DNA from: Sphaerolaimus hirsutus
Lineage: Eukaryota > Nematoda > Chromadorea > Monhysterida > Sphaerolaimidae
Direction of reading: 5' to 3'
NCBI GenBank assembly: GCA_964036195.1
Contig: OZ038450.1
Coordinates: forward strand, 23,899,208 to 23,963,207
DNA: 64,000 bases
How positions within the stretch are numbered: position 1 is the first letter of the stretch; each line of letters starts with the position of its first letter. A program made the translations under genes and the position numbers. Of this stretch, positions 24,158 to 35,283 are shown piece after piece. Below the pieces are notes generated by a model. That model was not told the DNA's origin, made no database searches, and saw only the letters and a list, made by a program, of their open reading frames with translations.

Positions 24158-25400
24158 AGTGATGGAAAAGCGCTACAAAAAATTGGTGCCTGGCGCCAAA
24201 GGGCGCCAGAGAAAATGGCGCCAGGCGCCAATGGCGCCATCTGAAAAAATGGCGCCGGGCGCCACAGGGCGCCAGAAACAATGGCGCCAGGCGCCAAAAT
24301 GGCGCCAACAATAAAATACACTATTTCAGCATGTATATCATCACAGAATCATTTATAGAAGAGCAATGTGTTATATTTACCATTTTTCTGATGGTGAAAA
24401 GCAACAGAACTCATTTTATCATGAATATAATATAGACTTTCTCTTGAAAATACACCTACGTGTTTATGATTTTTTGAACAAATTTTGTGGGGTTAATTCA
24501 AGGGTTATTCGAGAGAGGGTCTATAATTTCGCCAGAATATTTATGAAATAATAATATCTATTCTGTAGCATACTCGGACGGTCAGGCGCAGAAAAATGTA
24601 CACAATAACAAAAATGCATAAAGTGCCTAAAGACATTGCTTAAATAATTGCAAAATTCCCCCTCTTTAACAATTCCCCCTGTTTGATGTCTGGGCGAAAA
24701 ATAATGCATCCCCCTGAATAATCCCCCCCTTTATGCATAATATCAATTTGTTGTGTCCAATTTGTATAAAAATAGCATGTTTACCCTGAAATACTATTGC
24801 TCGAATCGCCCCCTCAAAATATGCAGAAAAATATACGGCCAGGGGTCCTTCAGGTAATACGGTATTTACCGATGTAGGTAGACCACCCCGCCCTTCCTAA
24901 TTTAACTGCCATGTTTCCTCAAATAAACCCCCTCAAAATACCCCAAAATCTGAGCGAGCTGGTGAAATAATAAATCACCTGAGATTATTTCAAGGAAATA
25001 CAGTCCATTGTAAATAAATAGGTAATCAATGATCAATTGTTGCAGTTTATGTGGTATAAAACATCCAACACGAACCCAGAGTTGCAATGCTAACAAAAAG
25101 TTAGAAATGTAGATGTGTTAAAAACCACCTAGGTAAATGATATTATTCATCAGATTAATAGCGAAAAATATAGCCGTTCATCCCGACATCTTGGCGCCAT
25201 TTTTGGCGCCATCAAAAACAATGGCGCCCGGCGCCATGTTGGCGCCACGAAAAATAGCGCCAGGCGCCAAGGGCGCCATGGCGCCATCCAACATAATGGT
25301 GTCAGGCGCCAGATGGCGCCACAGAAAAGGGCGCCAAGCGCCAATGGCGCCCTTTGGTGCCATCAAAGGGCGCCAGCGCCATGGCGCCATTCCATCACTA
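24158..25400. mobile_element. hAT-like TAGTGATGG/GGCGCC element, large copy
   Basis: Ends are TAGTGATGGAAAAGCGC and GCGCCATTCCATCACTA, with a perfect TSD ATGCAAAC (24150-24157, 25401-25408). Both ends are arrays of GGCGCC words spaced by A-rich or short linkers. The centre holds two degenerate C-rich fragments (about 24420-24860 and 24905-25003). A sister copy with other insertions spans 41915-44463. Confidence 0.9.
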
Positions 25401-25440
25401 ATGCAAACCTTAAAAATTCAATGTCATGTCACATCTTCCG

Positions 25441-25800
25441 TGACTTTTCTTGTCTCACCCTGGGAAGGGGGGGTGGGGCTGCCGCCAAGGACGTACGCAG
25501 GGGGAGGGGGGGTGGGGGTGGGGTGTTGTGGGGCGGGGGGTGCGGTCGCCCCCCCCCCATTTGGGGGCTGGACATAAAAATTTGCCAGAAATGGCACTCT
25601 TCTGAAGCGATTTTGTACATTTGTTACTGGATTTGGGCAAGTTAGAACGTATTGTTTACTCTTAGTCATAACTTCCAGAAAATAACTGACAAAATCACAA
25701 CCCCCCACTCGAATAAGCCCCCCCCCCCTCGAAGTACCTCTCCTCACAATTTCCAGTCTGAAAAAACCCCTGTGGGTATTTCGAGGAAAAACATAAAATA
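25441..25800. repeat. G-rich tract and C-rich element fragment
   Basis: 25461-25545 on the + strand has many runs of four or more G, a likely G-quadruplex former. A C-rich TA-element fragment lies at about 25690-25800. Confidence 0.5.
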
Positions 25801-25982
25801 TTTTTCACAATCTCATTTGTTTGCATGCTAGAAAAGAAAGTGCCAGCAGTGCAATCTCTGTTGCAGGTGACTCCATTGGCTGCTATCTGGATTTGGTCGC
25901 TGTACTCTGTCAGTGATGTGCGCATTGCAAATTTATTGGCAAGTTATATAATTATTTGGAATCACTTTCTGTAAATGTGATA

Positions 25983-26460
25983 CATAGTTGTTTATGTGTA
26001 TTTACTTTTACTCAAAATGTACGCATACTCGAGTGCTGAGTAAACATGCATATGCATATGAAAAAAGTATCAGTACTCGCCTGTATACTTACTTTTTGAG
26101 TGTACTCGAGTACAGTAGAGTAATTTTTGTACAGAAAGAGTTATTTTGCCATTTGAGACCCCTGCTTTCCATAGACAATACTTATAAATATAAATAAAAC
26201 ACCTTTCTGTTGTCCATGGTCAACATTCATAATGCTTGTACAAGCTTACATTATATGAGAACTATGCATAATGCTTACATTATACAAGAACAAAATACTT
26301 GCATTTACGCTTTCTGGGAAAAAGTATTTTACTTTCATTTACTCGCAAGTAAAATAAACGAAAAATTACTTTATGCTTTCTGTATTCGGGGTTGAGTAAA
26401 AGCAAAATACTTGATGCATATGCATACTTTGTAGAAAGTTCGGTATTTTTAACAACTCTG
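25983..26460. mobile_element. hAT-like CAGAGTTG-family element, 478-bp copy F
   Basis: Ends are CATAGTTGTTTATG and TTAACAACTCTG. Flanks ATGTGATA (25975-25982) and ATCTGATA (26461-26468) match in 7 of 8 bases. The interior has ACTCGAGTAC/TTTACTC words. Confidence 0.8.
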
Positions 26461-27150
26461 ATCTGATAGTTTAAAAATGCACTTATACAAAAACACATAT
26501 TAAAATATAAAGTGAAAAACACCAGTCTGTCAAAATCAGGGTTCAAATGGAACCACAGCCACAGGGTATTTTTTGGTTAGCATTTTAGGGGGGGGGGGTC
26601 TCCACTTTTGACGTGTATATAGCTTGGTAACCACTGGGTGAAAAATGTTGAAATTTGAATATAATATAGTTCCGGGTCGGGGCTGTGACCAAATTTTTTG
26701 AAATTTTTCTACGACCCCCCAGACTGGAGATAGGGGGGGTCTATAAAAAATTGTCCCATGCGAAATTTTTAGGTGTCGCGCAGAAAATGCTAACTTTTGC
26801 ATATTTGCAACTCATTTATTTGGTAACCGATTTTGGTCATTTCACTTTCAAAATGCTGACAAATGCTTGGAGAGTTCATTTCTGAGGTCAAATCGATGAT
26901 ATACATATGTGTATACATCGATTTGGTCTGATTTCGAAATGCAAAATTTACGGAATATGTTAATTTTTGAACATGCTATCTTATTCTCCTAATTGAGTGA
27001 AACTCAAAAATAACAAAAATGAGATCAATATCTCACTCCGATCAAAAGTTATAGCACTTCAAACTTTTCCCTCCCATCCACATAAATCACCACATGGGAA
27101 ATGATGCACGCAACTTCAAAAGTCAATATCTCAACCGTTTTGTCAGATAT

Positions 27151-28941
27151 TTTACGTTTTTACTAATTTTACTAGTTTCCGTTTTTTTACCACAAAATAC
27201 GCCACTCGTTGGACAGCAGCGGCGGAGAATTGGGGTTTCCGGTCCCTTTGCGCTAAATGTGTGTGTAATTAAATAAATGGTTGTTTTTATGGTACGGGGA
27301 TTTTACACGCAAATCAGGAACAGCACCAGTACCCCTTGGGGTCCTGGCAAGTTACCGAGGACGGACACGGCAACTTACCAATCCCTTTTGTAATTGCAGC
27401 CGGCGTTTTACTTCAATTAGTCGTTAATAAAATTGAAATTAATAAACCCAAATTCAAATTCAAAGCAGTTAGTATGCTTCAGGGGGACCAAGTTGATTTT
27501 CACGGGAACTTTATTTAGCGATTTAGTCAGAGTCAATTTCACAATAGCACAAGTGAGTCGTAAAAGCTCTAGTGGGTGAAAAAAATGCAAAATCCGCGCG
27601 TTTTATAATCACCAAAAATCTACCATATCATAACTGAATACTAATTCTGAGACATAACAATTTGACCATAATTAAAAATTATAAGGCAAAACTTTGATCA
27701 CTGGAAAAAAACAAACAGTATAGCATATAAGGCGTGAGAAAATTAGGTAAGTGCTGGGAAAATAACAAAATAAAACAAGCTGATTAATGAAACGTAAATT
27801 TAATCAATCTAACATAATTAAATATCTCAGTGGTGAGTGTCATAAACTGGGCTTTTAATCAACAGTTACGGTACAATTCAGAACAGGTGGTGTGACACTA
27901 TGTTATCACCCTGCGCCGCTTTAGGCAAAATATTTTATGGCGCGCCTGACCAAGGCCACTGAAAGAAATTCTCATTGCGGGGGTTTATTCAAGGTTATTT
28001 CATTGCCAGGTAAGGGGTGGGAACTTCGGGCATGAGCACACGCTACAAGGACACTAGCACTTTTGATTTCACCAATCACCCTAGGTGACGGGAATAATTA
28101 ATTGGCACTGCTGTGCTCTTCACTATATGCTGTGCTCTGCACGTGTCTTGTAGATGCATGTTGACAATAATTGCCTTTTGCCACTTTCCCGCCCATTACC
28201 TAACCCTAAGTAAAATGCACCTGGCCGGGGAAATTTCCGAATGTTATCTATCGGGGTGCTACAGAGTGTTTAACAAAGTGCACACCTTTAACTTAGCGAG
28301 AAATTTCAAAGCCTTTCTAGCCCATTTTCAGACACTACACCTTTTTGAACAAATTATGTAAACTAATCAAAAATGGAAATTTGGAATAATCTGTCTAAAC
28401 GTACATTCAAACAAAAACAGAAGTAATCACTTGAATTAAATGCGGGTAGAAACCAATTTAATTAAGCAAAAGGAAGAATTCAAAACAATTAAAAATTACA
28501 TGGGGATGATAACGTAATTAACGGAAAAAGATACTAATTAATTTCATGGCCGCAGTAGTTTCCATTCGGGCGTACCGTCCTGGGGCTGCAGCCTCGTTGG
28601 CGAATTGCAGTGCACAGCGAACCTCGCGTTCACTGTGACTTCCCTGTGCACTGTGGGTCTTCATTCGGTCACATATGGTCGTTTTCGAGTCGTCGGAGTG
28701 TCTGCACAAAGTTATCGTTACGTTTTTACGCATGACTGACTAGCCATATTTACACCTACAGTTTCTTGGCCGATTTTCTTCAATGAAGACTTAATTCACA
28801 TGCTAGTTTCGACCCATTTTGCTAGACTAGCATTTCTAGCTGAGCTGGGTCTCCTCAGTAGCAACTCAGCAAATATACTTAAAACCCGAAGCTTAACAGC
28901 ACATAGATAAATAACTGACATAACCAGCCACTTCCCCACAT
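27151..28941. other. Interior of the composite, no recognised gene
   Basis: The sequence is not one of the window's repeats. A frame of 60 codons at 27336-27518 (+) and one of 71 codons at 28518-28733 (-) have plausible composition but no family I recognise and no supporting signals. Confidence 0.3.
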
Positions 28942-28993
28942 TTACCACACTCTGTGGTCAAAATAAAACCAAATTAACCCTCCACAAACCTGA

Positions 28994-29217
28994 TTATTTT
29001 GTCTTTTTGCCTCCCCTTGACTTTGAGCCGGCGAATTGAATTGCCGTTTGCCCGCGCGGGTGCCACCACGTTGCCACGCACCGCCACAATGTGCGTTGCC
29101 ACATTGACCGGCGGCGCCACGTTGCACGCCTCCACCACGCTGTATGCCGCCACGCTGCACGCCACGATGCTGTCCACCACCCTGGTTGCCATGGTTTTGG
29201 CCACCGCGGGGTGACAC
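28994..29217 (-). CDS. Possible RGG-rich open frame
   Basis: The minus strand reads GGQNHGNQGGGQHRGVQRGG-like residues, an arginine/glycine-rich stretch of about 75 codons. It begins just after a TGA and has no ATG. It ends near CAG|GTTTGT, which could be a donor. The DNA is a degenerate repeat of a 12-bp QRGG-type unit, so it may be a minisatellite rather than a gene. Confidence 0.2.
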
Positions 29218-29480
29218 TCAAGCCATGCCTTAAAAAGCACTCTTTACATCTTAAAGAACCACGTACATTGTACTGAAGGCAGTTGACATTTTCAACTCAC
29301 TTTTCAACTGGGCGTCAACTGCTTAAAATATGGTACACCTGCACGTCGTAACGTGGAGACAGGTAGTTCACCTCGCCCGAGAATCTGCACCGGTATTTTT
29401 AATTTAAAAATGCTGTATAACCCAGTCGTACTTGTGTCTACTGAGTGGTGGCAACTGTCCGAAATTCAAACATAAGTGTA

Positions 29481-32293
29481 TTACAAGGCAACCACTGACT
29501 TTTGCATAACAGAAATGATTTTGTTATCAAAATCCTCGATATTGAAAATGTCATATTTGATCAAAGAATCACCATGGAGAATTCCGAAGCCCTGGATAGC
29601 CTGTAATACACTCCTAAGATCAAAACCGTTCCGCACCATACCTTCACAAATACTCAATGATTGTCTCAAAAAATCTTGTAATTTTGTGCATGAACGTACA
29701 TACCTAATCAAAGCTCCCACAATCACTGCTTTACACAGTTTTGAAGACACATTTGACTCTGCATGAATAAATTTCACCACTTGAAATGGAAATAAATCAC
29801 ATTTATCAAACGTTCTAACGTACATCATAGTCTCACCAAACACTATTTCCATATCCAGAAAAGCGCATTTTCATGTATTGGGATCTGACACTTGCTCAAG
29901 TATTAACTCAGGGGGGTAAATATCCTTGGCATATTTTTCGAAATCGGGTAGGTTAAAGTACACACAATTGTCCACATATCTATATACGTGGCGAAACATG
30001 TGTGCCCTTGGTTCCCTAGAGATTTATTTCATGAACTTAAACTCATATGCGGCTAAAGTTAAGTCTGCCACTGGGGGGCTGTGTGCCCCCCCCCCCCCCC
30101 CCCCGCTGGGATACCGCACCATTGTCTGAAAATGCACCCCACAAATTCAACATATGATTCCTCAATACTTTCTGTAATCACCTGCTTAATGTCCTGTGAA
30201 TTAAGCGATACAATTGCGTTATCATTTTTAACATCATTCACACTCAGCGATTTACAAAATACATTGAGTACTTTATTTCTAATGAGCAAATCCACTATGT
30301 AAAAAAGCCCATTATACACCACGGAAAATGGCAGTGTAGGAAACAGTGTTGTAAAATCTGAAGTGGCCACATGGGACACTTCTTTACCTAACAACTCAGA
30401 GAAATGAGTTTGAGCTTGTATCGTACTGTTAACACTCCAGAACATACGGACTCCCGTAGTTTCGAAAGCGGTGTCACAGTAGGCCTGTAACCCCTTCCTC
30501 AAAAACGCCAAAATATCCAACACCAAGTAACACAGTGGTTTTATAGTAGAAAGGCATCCACCGGACACCATTCTAAATTTTTGAGGTGACTTATGAAGTT
30601 TCGGGGTACAAAAAAGTACCAGAAACCAATCACTTATGTTTTCCAAGCGATAACCCATACTGCATGCATAATAACTTATGTCTTTTTATAATTTCAGGGC
30701 CAGTATCTACTAAGGTACCCACAAATTCATAGGTTTTTGACCTAAAAAACTTTTGAGTATCACTATTATATCCCAAATCCCTTGCCAACACAGATAAATA
30801 AAGTTTTTTGCATATAAAGCAAAAATTCAAGGCGGCTTTATCCACTGGTGTGATAACAAACCTCTTTTGAAGTCTCCGTAGTGCCGGATGGACTTGCCCT
30901 AAATCTACCCCTCGTTCTGTCAGTGGGATTGAGAACACTTTTTTCTTCAACTCAATTTTGAATTGCGTAACAAAGTCATTAACAAAGGTACCAGTTTTAG
31001 CTTTTTGTTTCATATAACTCAACAAACTACCTAGGTTCATAACCACAGCCTGAAAAACCATATTATGGTTATCAGCTATAGGTAATCTGAACTTTGAACC
31101 CTTTTCAAAAAGTTCGCGTAAAGTGACATTTTCCACAATACGCAAGTCACCAGTTATTATGTGCCCAATCGGCTCATAATTCCATTGTGAATTCACACAA
31201 TCACAGGACATATTTACCAACTCATGCAGCTCATTTTGGGTTAAATTTCGCAGAATCCTATTATAATTACACAATTTTAGGCTCACCGGAAGGTCATATT
31301 TGTAGGTCACTGAAACATTGTTTGTGAACCTACCCAAACTATTCGGCAGTGTTTTGCGAACATTCACACTTTCCAACAAATTTTTCATGTTAAGTTTATC
31401 CATCAGCTTACATGGGAATGGCAGTACCCATCTAAATTCCGGTACTGGTTTTTTATCACGCAGTCTTAAATTCAGGGTTAATACCCCAAGGAAATCAAAC
31501 AGGTCACTGTTTGCAGTTCCCTTAGCTTTAATTGCACTAATCATTTCAGACCATTTTGATATGCTTGTCAAACACATCCACCGAAACCACACACTTAAGT
31601 TTCGGTATCTAGAGGGTGATGGGACCACTTGAAACTTTTTAACCAGGCCATCACAAGATACCTTATCAGATGTACCGGTACCGCTCCCCCGCGAGTGTGG
31701 GAAGCGCGGAACCGGCGCGTCATATTATGGACTCTTTTTTAATGTACCCATGTCAACCTTAGTCAAGTTTCCAAAACCCCGTATTTTGTCATTAAGACCT
31801 AAGGGGTAACACCGTAACACGTATTCAAAGTGACACACATTGCATGTTCCCAATCTAATAAAGTGCTTTCCTCACACTTTCTTATTATTCTAGCTGTAAA
31901 GTTCTCCTCACCACACTTTGTAAAATGTCTATAGATAAGTTGTGACCCCTTCTTCCTGATCAAACGTAAATGCTCATACATACGTTGCTTAAAAGCATGT
32001 TTGGTTTTACCAACGTACTGTGCATCACATTTTTTACACATCACCAGGTAGACCACATTTTTACTAAGACAATTATAGATAGTGTTGTCCCGCCTTATTG
32101 CAAACTCGCGATTCGTCACTGTGCTTTTGAACTTTAATCTTTTATCGATAATTGGACAGGCTTTACAACCTGTCTTATTACATCCCATCATACCTATACA
32201 TTCATCTTTTTTCACAAAGATAAAATGATCATAATATTTTATAATAATTGTCAATTTATCTATATATTTTTTCATCATGGTAATTACACACAA
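29481..32293 (-). pseudogene. Degenerate Penelope-like retroelement, N-terminal GIY-YIG (Naiad type)
   Basis: Reading the minus strand, 32293-31799 encodes a GIY-YIG endonuclease: VVYLVMCKKCDAQYVGKT (residues 80-97), Arg104 and Glu149, with the CCHH set C86, C89, H108, H123. One frame change and a TAA (about 31725) lead into a linker and N-terminal RT region (31628-30630) with a CxC pair (SCDC, residues 141-144). After another frameshift come PKLHKSPQKFR, motif A (SDFTTLFPTLPF) and motif B (GIPAG). A run of 19 C on the + strand (30086-30104) breaks motif B. Motif C then reads YRYVDN, so the second catalytic Asp is replaced, and stops lie near 30025 and 29872. The endonuclease-CxC-RT order is the one published for Naiad/Chlamys elements, the reverse of canonical Penelope. 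This copy is inactive. Confidence 0.88.
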
Positions 32294-32649
32294 GTATTCA
32301 CATTATTTTATTGTATGGAAAATCTGATTGAATATGTAGAACATGAATATGTAGAACATGAACACGATGAACATGAAATATTCAGGTTATTCTGATCATT
32401 TTAAGTGTTCATTGACGAAAATCTACCAAGAAACAACTGAGATATGGGCTTTTGAAGTTAATCATTTCCCATGCGGTGATTTATGTGGATGGGAGGGAAA
32501 AGTTTGAAGTGCTATAACTTTTGATCGGAGAGAGATATAGATCTCATTTTTTTATTTTTGAGTTTCTCTCGATCAGAAGAATAAGATAGCCTGTTCAAAA
32601 AGAAAATTTATCCATAAATTTTGCATTTCGAAATCAGGCCAAATCAATA

Positions 32650-33357
32650 TACCGTATTTACTCGAAATACCCCCCCCCTCGAAATACCCCCCCCCCCCTC
32701 AAAATGGGCACTATGAATTTGTGGTCCGGGAAATGCATAACAGACGTTCAAAACACTTACTGTGTTATGTAAGAACATCGTTTATACCATCTACATCCTT
32801 ATATAAGGCTGTAAAAACTTATTAATACCTAGGCTGTAAAATACCGTATTACCTCGAATTAACCCCCCCCTTGTATTAACCCCCCCTCGAAATACCCCCC
32901 CCCCCCTTAATTTCGGCTGAGGAAATAATAAACCCCCCCCCCCTCGAAATACCCCCCTAAATTTGAATGTAACGTGAACGTACATGACAAATACCGCAGT
33001 TTGTAATCTGTACAATGCAGAACACACGTTCAAACTGATGATTAAGTGACGTTAGGGAAGGGTTTTTTGTGTATGTACAGTTATATATGCCTATAAACGC
33101 ATATACATCTATGTAATTGTTCAATTTTTCTACGTCTGCGTATGGGGAATTTCCGAAAATTTCTGGCGAAATAATAGACCCCCCCCCTCGAATAAACCCC
33201 CCCTCGAATTGTCCCCCCTCAAATTTTGCTGGCGAAATAATAAACCCCCTGGGGGTATTTCGAGGTAATACGGTAAATGGCATTTTTCTCGTTTTTCTCT
33301 CAAAATTTTCACTCTGAAAAGATAAACCCCCCGGGGGTAATTCAAGGAAATACGGTA
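32650..33357. mobile_element. C-rich TA element with a second one nested inside
   Basis: The outer copy runs from TACCGTATTTACTCGAAATA to TTCAAGGAAATACGGTA. The inner copy (32842-33275) starts TACCGTATTACCTCGAATTA and ends TTTCGAGGTAATACGGTA. The outer copy without insertion is comparable to 18485-18759, which gives the empty site. Confidence 0.82.
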
Positions 33358-33495
33358 TACTCAATTGTGTATCGCCGATTTGACCACAGAAATGAACTCT
33401 CCAAACATTTGCGATCAATGTAAAAGTTAAACGAGAAAAATCGATAGAGAAATCACTGGGTTATTGTGGTGCAAATTTTGCATACTCTGGTGCCG

Positions 33496-34143
33496 GTTCC
33501 GCAAGTGGACAAGTTAAGAGTTAAAAGTTAAGAGTTGAGTAAAAAGACAAATGGCGAGTTAAGAGTAAAGTTAAAGTTTAAGAGAAAAGTTAAAGTTTAA
33601 GAGAAAAGTTAAAATTTAAGAGAAAAGTTAAAAGTTGAGTTAAGAGTTAAAAGTTGAGTTGATAGTTAAGAGACAAGTGGAAAATGATGGTAAAAAAATA
33701 TAAAAAAATAAAAATATGAAATTGGTATCGATACGGCTGTTCGCTGGCATGATGCCAATGTTGTATGCACGTCATTTGAAAATAACGTATCCAAAAAAAT
33801 TATCGCTAAAAAAAGAAAAAATCGCCGAACGTTGTTTCGAAATGGCCGTGCGGGGACAAAGTATGATTGAAGATCAGCGTATCGCGCTTCTGCAACGAAT
33901 GACCCATTTGTCTTTTAAATCAACTTTTAACTCATCTTTTAACCTTTAACTCAACTCTTAACATTTAACTCAACTTTTGACTCAACTTTTAACCTTTAAC
34001 TCAACTCTTAACTTTTAACTCAACTTTTGACTCAACTTTTAACCTTTAACTCAACTCTTAACTTTTAACTCAACTTTTGACTCAACTTTTAACCTTTAAC
34101 TCAACTCTTAACTTTTAACTCTTAACTTGTCTACTTGCGGAAC
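33496..34143. mobile_element. Foldback element with TTAAGAGTTAAAAG arrays
   Basis: Ends GTTCCGCAAGTGGACAAG and CTTGTCTACTTGCGGAAC are inverted, and the flanks TGGTGCCG/TGGCCCCA are similar. The left side is a tandem array of AGTTAAGAGTTAAAAGTTGA words. The right side is the inverse, with an 84-bp higher-order period of TTTTGACTCAACTTTTAACC. A unique core lies at about 33715-33910. Confidence 0.8.
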
Positions 34144-34481
34144 TGGCCCCAGATCGACACCCAAAAAATCGCAAATTAACACCTTTTTATAAACCACCCC
34201 TATCTCCAGTCTGGAGGGTTGTAGAAAAATTTCAAAAAATTTGGTCACAGCCCCAACCTGGAACTGTATTATATTCAACCTTCAAATTTTTTCACCCAGT
34301 GGTTACCAAGCTATAAACACGTCAAACGTGGAGAACCCCCCCCCCCTAAAAGGCCAACCCCAAAATCCCCTGTGACCACAGCCCGGGTAGATGGTTTGAA
34401 CAAATTCTGGGCCTGCGTCTGTCCTGGTCCCGTTCCCAGTCGCACCCAATGCACCCAATTCCAGTACTAATCCTGGGCCCA

Positions 34482-35256
34482 GTTCTGCAAGTTGTGGAGT
34501 AAAAAGTAGAGTAGAGTAGAATGGAAAATGGCGAGTAAAAAGTAGAGAGTAAAGTAAAAAGTAGAGTAAAAATTGTAAAGAGTAAAAAGTAAAGAGTACG
34601 AGGGAAAACGGAAAATAACGATATAATGTTATTTTAAAAAATGAATTTGGATGCCCTAGAGTGCATCGTGTCCAACGGCGATCCCAAGGAATTGGAGTGG
34701 AACGTACCAGTTTTCCAGTTGCGTTACAACTTTGGAACCAAAAATGTATCCAAAAAATATTGCTCAAAAATGGAAATACCTCAATGTGCCTACACACACT
34801 AGTTTTCACCGTGACTTCGTGTGAAAACAGAAATTTTTTTGAATGTAATTTAATGAACACGATTTGATTTCATTTAAATTAATGAAAGTTAATTTTGAAA
34901 CTAAAGCACACATATAGCATACAGAAAAGTAGGCTGGATGTCGCCATGTCGCCATTTCAGTTTTCACATCGGTCACGGTGAAAACTAGTGTGTGTAGGGC
35001 CATTATGTCAACTTGGCAGCTGGCAAAAAATTCAAAATCCAACCTCTCTAGATCCGAGATCATTTTTCCTTTTTTTATTTAAAAAAAGCATTGTATCGTT
35101 ATTTTCCGTTTCCCCTCTACTATTTACATTTTACTCTACTTTACACTTTTTACTCTACTTTTCAATTTTTACTCTACTGTTTACTTTACTCTCTACTTTA
35201 AACTCGCCATTTTCCATTTTACTCTACTCTACTTTTTACTCTACAACTTGCGGAAC
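34482..35256. mobile_element. Foldback element with GTAGAGTAAAAAG arrays
   Basis: Ends are GTTCTGCAAGTTGTGGAG and CTACAACTTGCGGAAC. The arms of about 130-150 bp are arrays of AGTAGAGTAAAAAGTAGAG and its inverse. The core is unique apart from a 208-bp MITE (34790-34997). The termini are the same as those at 33496, but with a different internal word. Confidence 0.78.
34790..34997. mobile_element. 208-bp CTACACACACTAG MITE
   Basis: CTACACACACTAGTTTTCAC is exactly inverted at the right end (34978-34997). It is nested in the preceding element. Confidence 0.75.
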
Positions 35257-35283
35257 TAGCCCCAGGTCCCAGTCCCCAGAGAA

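Larger units (their letters stand above)
26560..34374. mobile_element. 7.8-kb hAT-like composite with long inverted arms
   Basis: The left end CACAGGGTATTTTTTGGTTA pairs with the right end CCAAAATCCCCTGTG. The 8-bp TSD ACCACAGC is perfect (26552-26559, 34375-34382). The left arm is about 26560-27150. The right arm is about 32420-34374 and is lengthened by two insertions (32650-33357 and 33496-34143). The arms contain modules also seen in the 545-bp MITE at 8692. The 5.3-kb interior holds a degenerate Penelope-like element (29481-32293) and no recognisable transposase. The perfect TSD means the whole unit may have moved as one, or the interior was acquired later. Confidence 0.82.

Noticed and set aside
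25150..25645. Alanine/proline/glycine-rich frames such as GALWRPAP-type stretches on both strands (also at 49282-49670 and 49969-50225)
   Set aside because: They are translations of GGCGCC arrays and of the G-rich tract, open in several frames at once.
29871..29873. In-frame TGA in the reverse transcriptase as a selenocysteine codon
   Set aside because: Selenoprotein Naiads are known from spiders and clams, but this copy has other stops, frameshifts and a broken active site, so simple decay is the better explanation.
33716..33949. A 77-codon frame in the core of the TTAAGAGT foldback element
   Set aside because: Composition is plausible, but the frame runs into the array and no relative was recognised; too weak to call a transposase.
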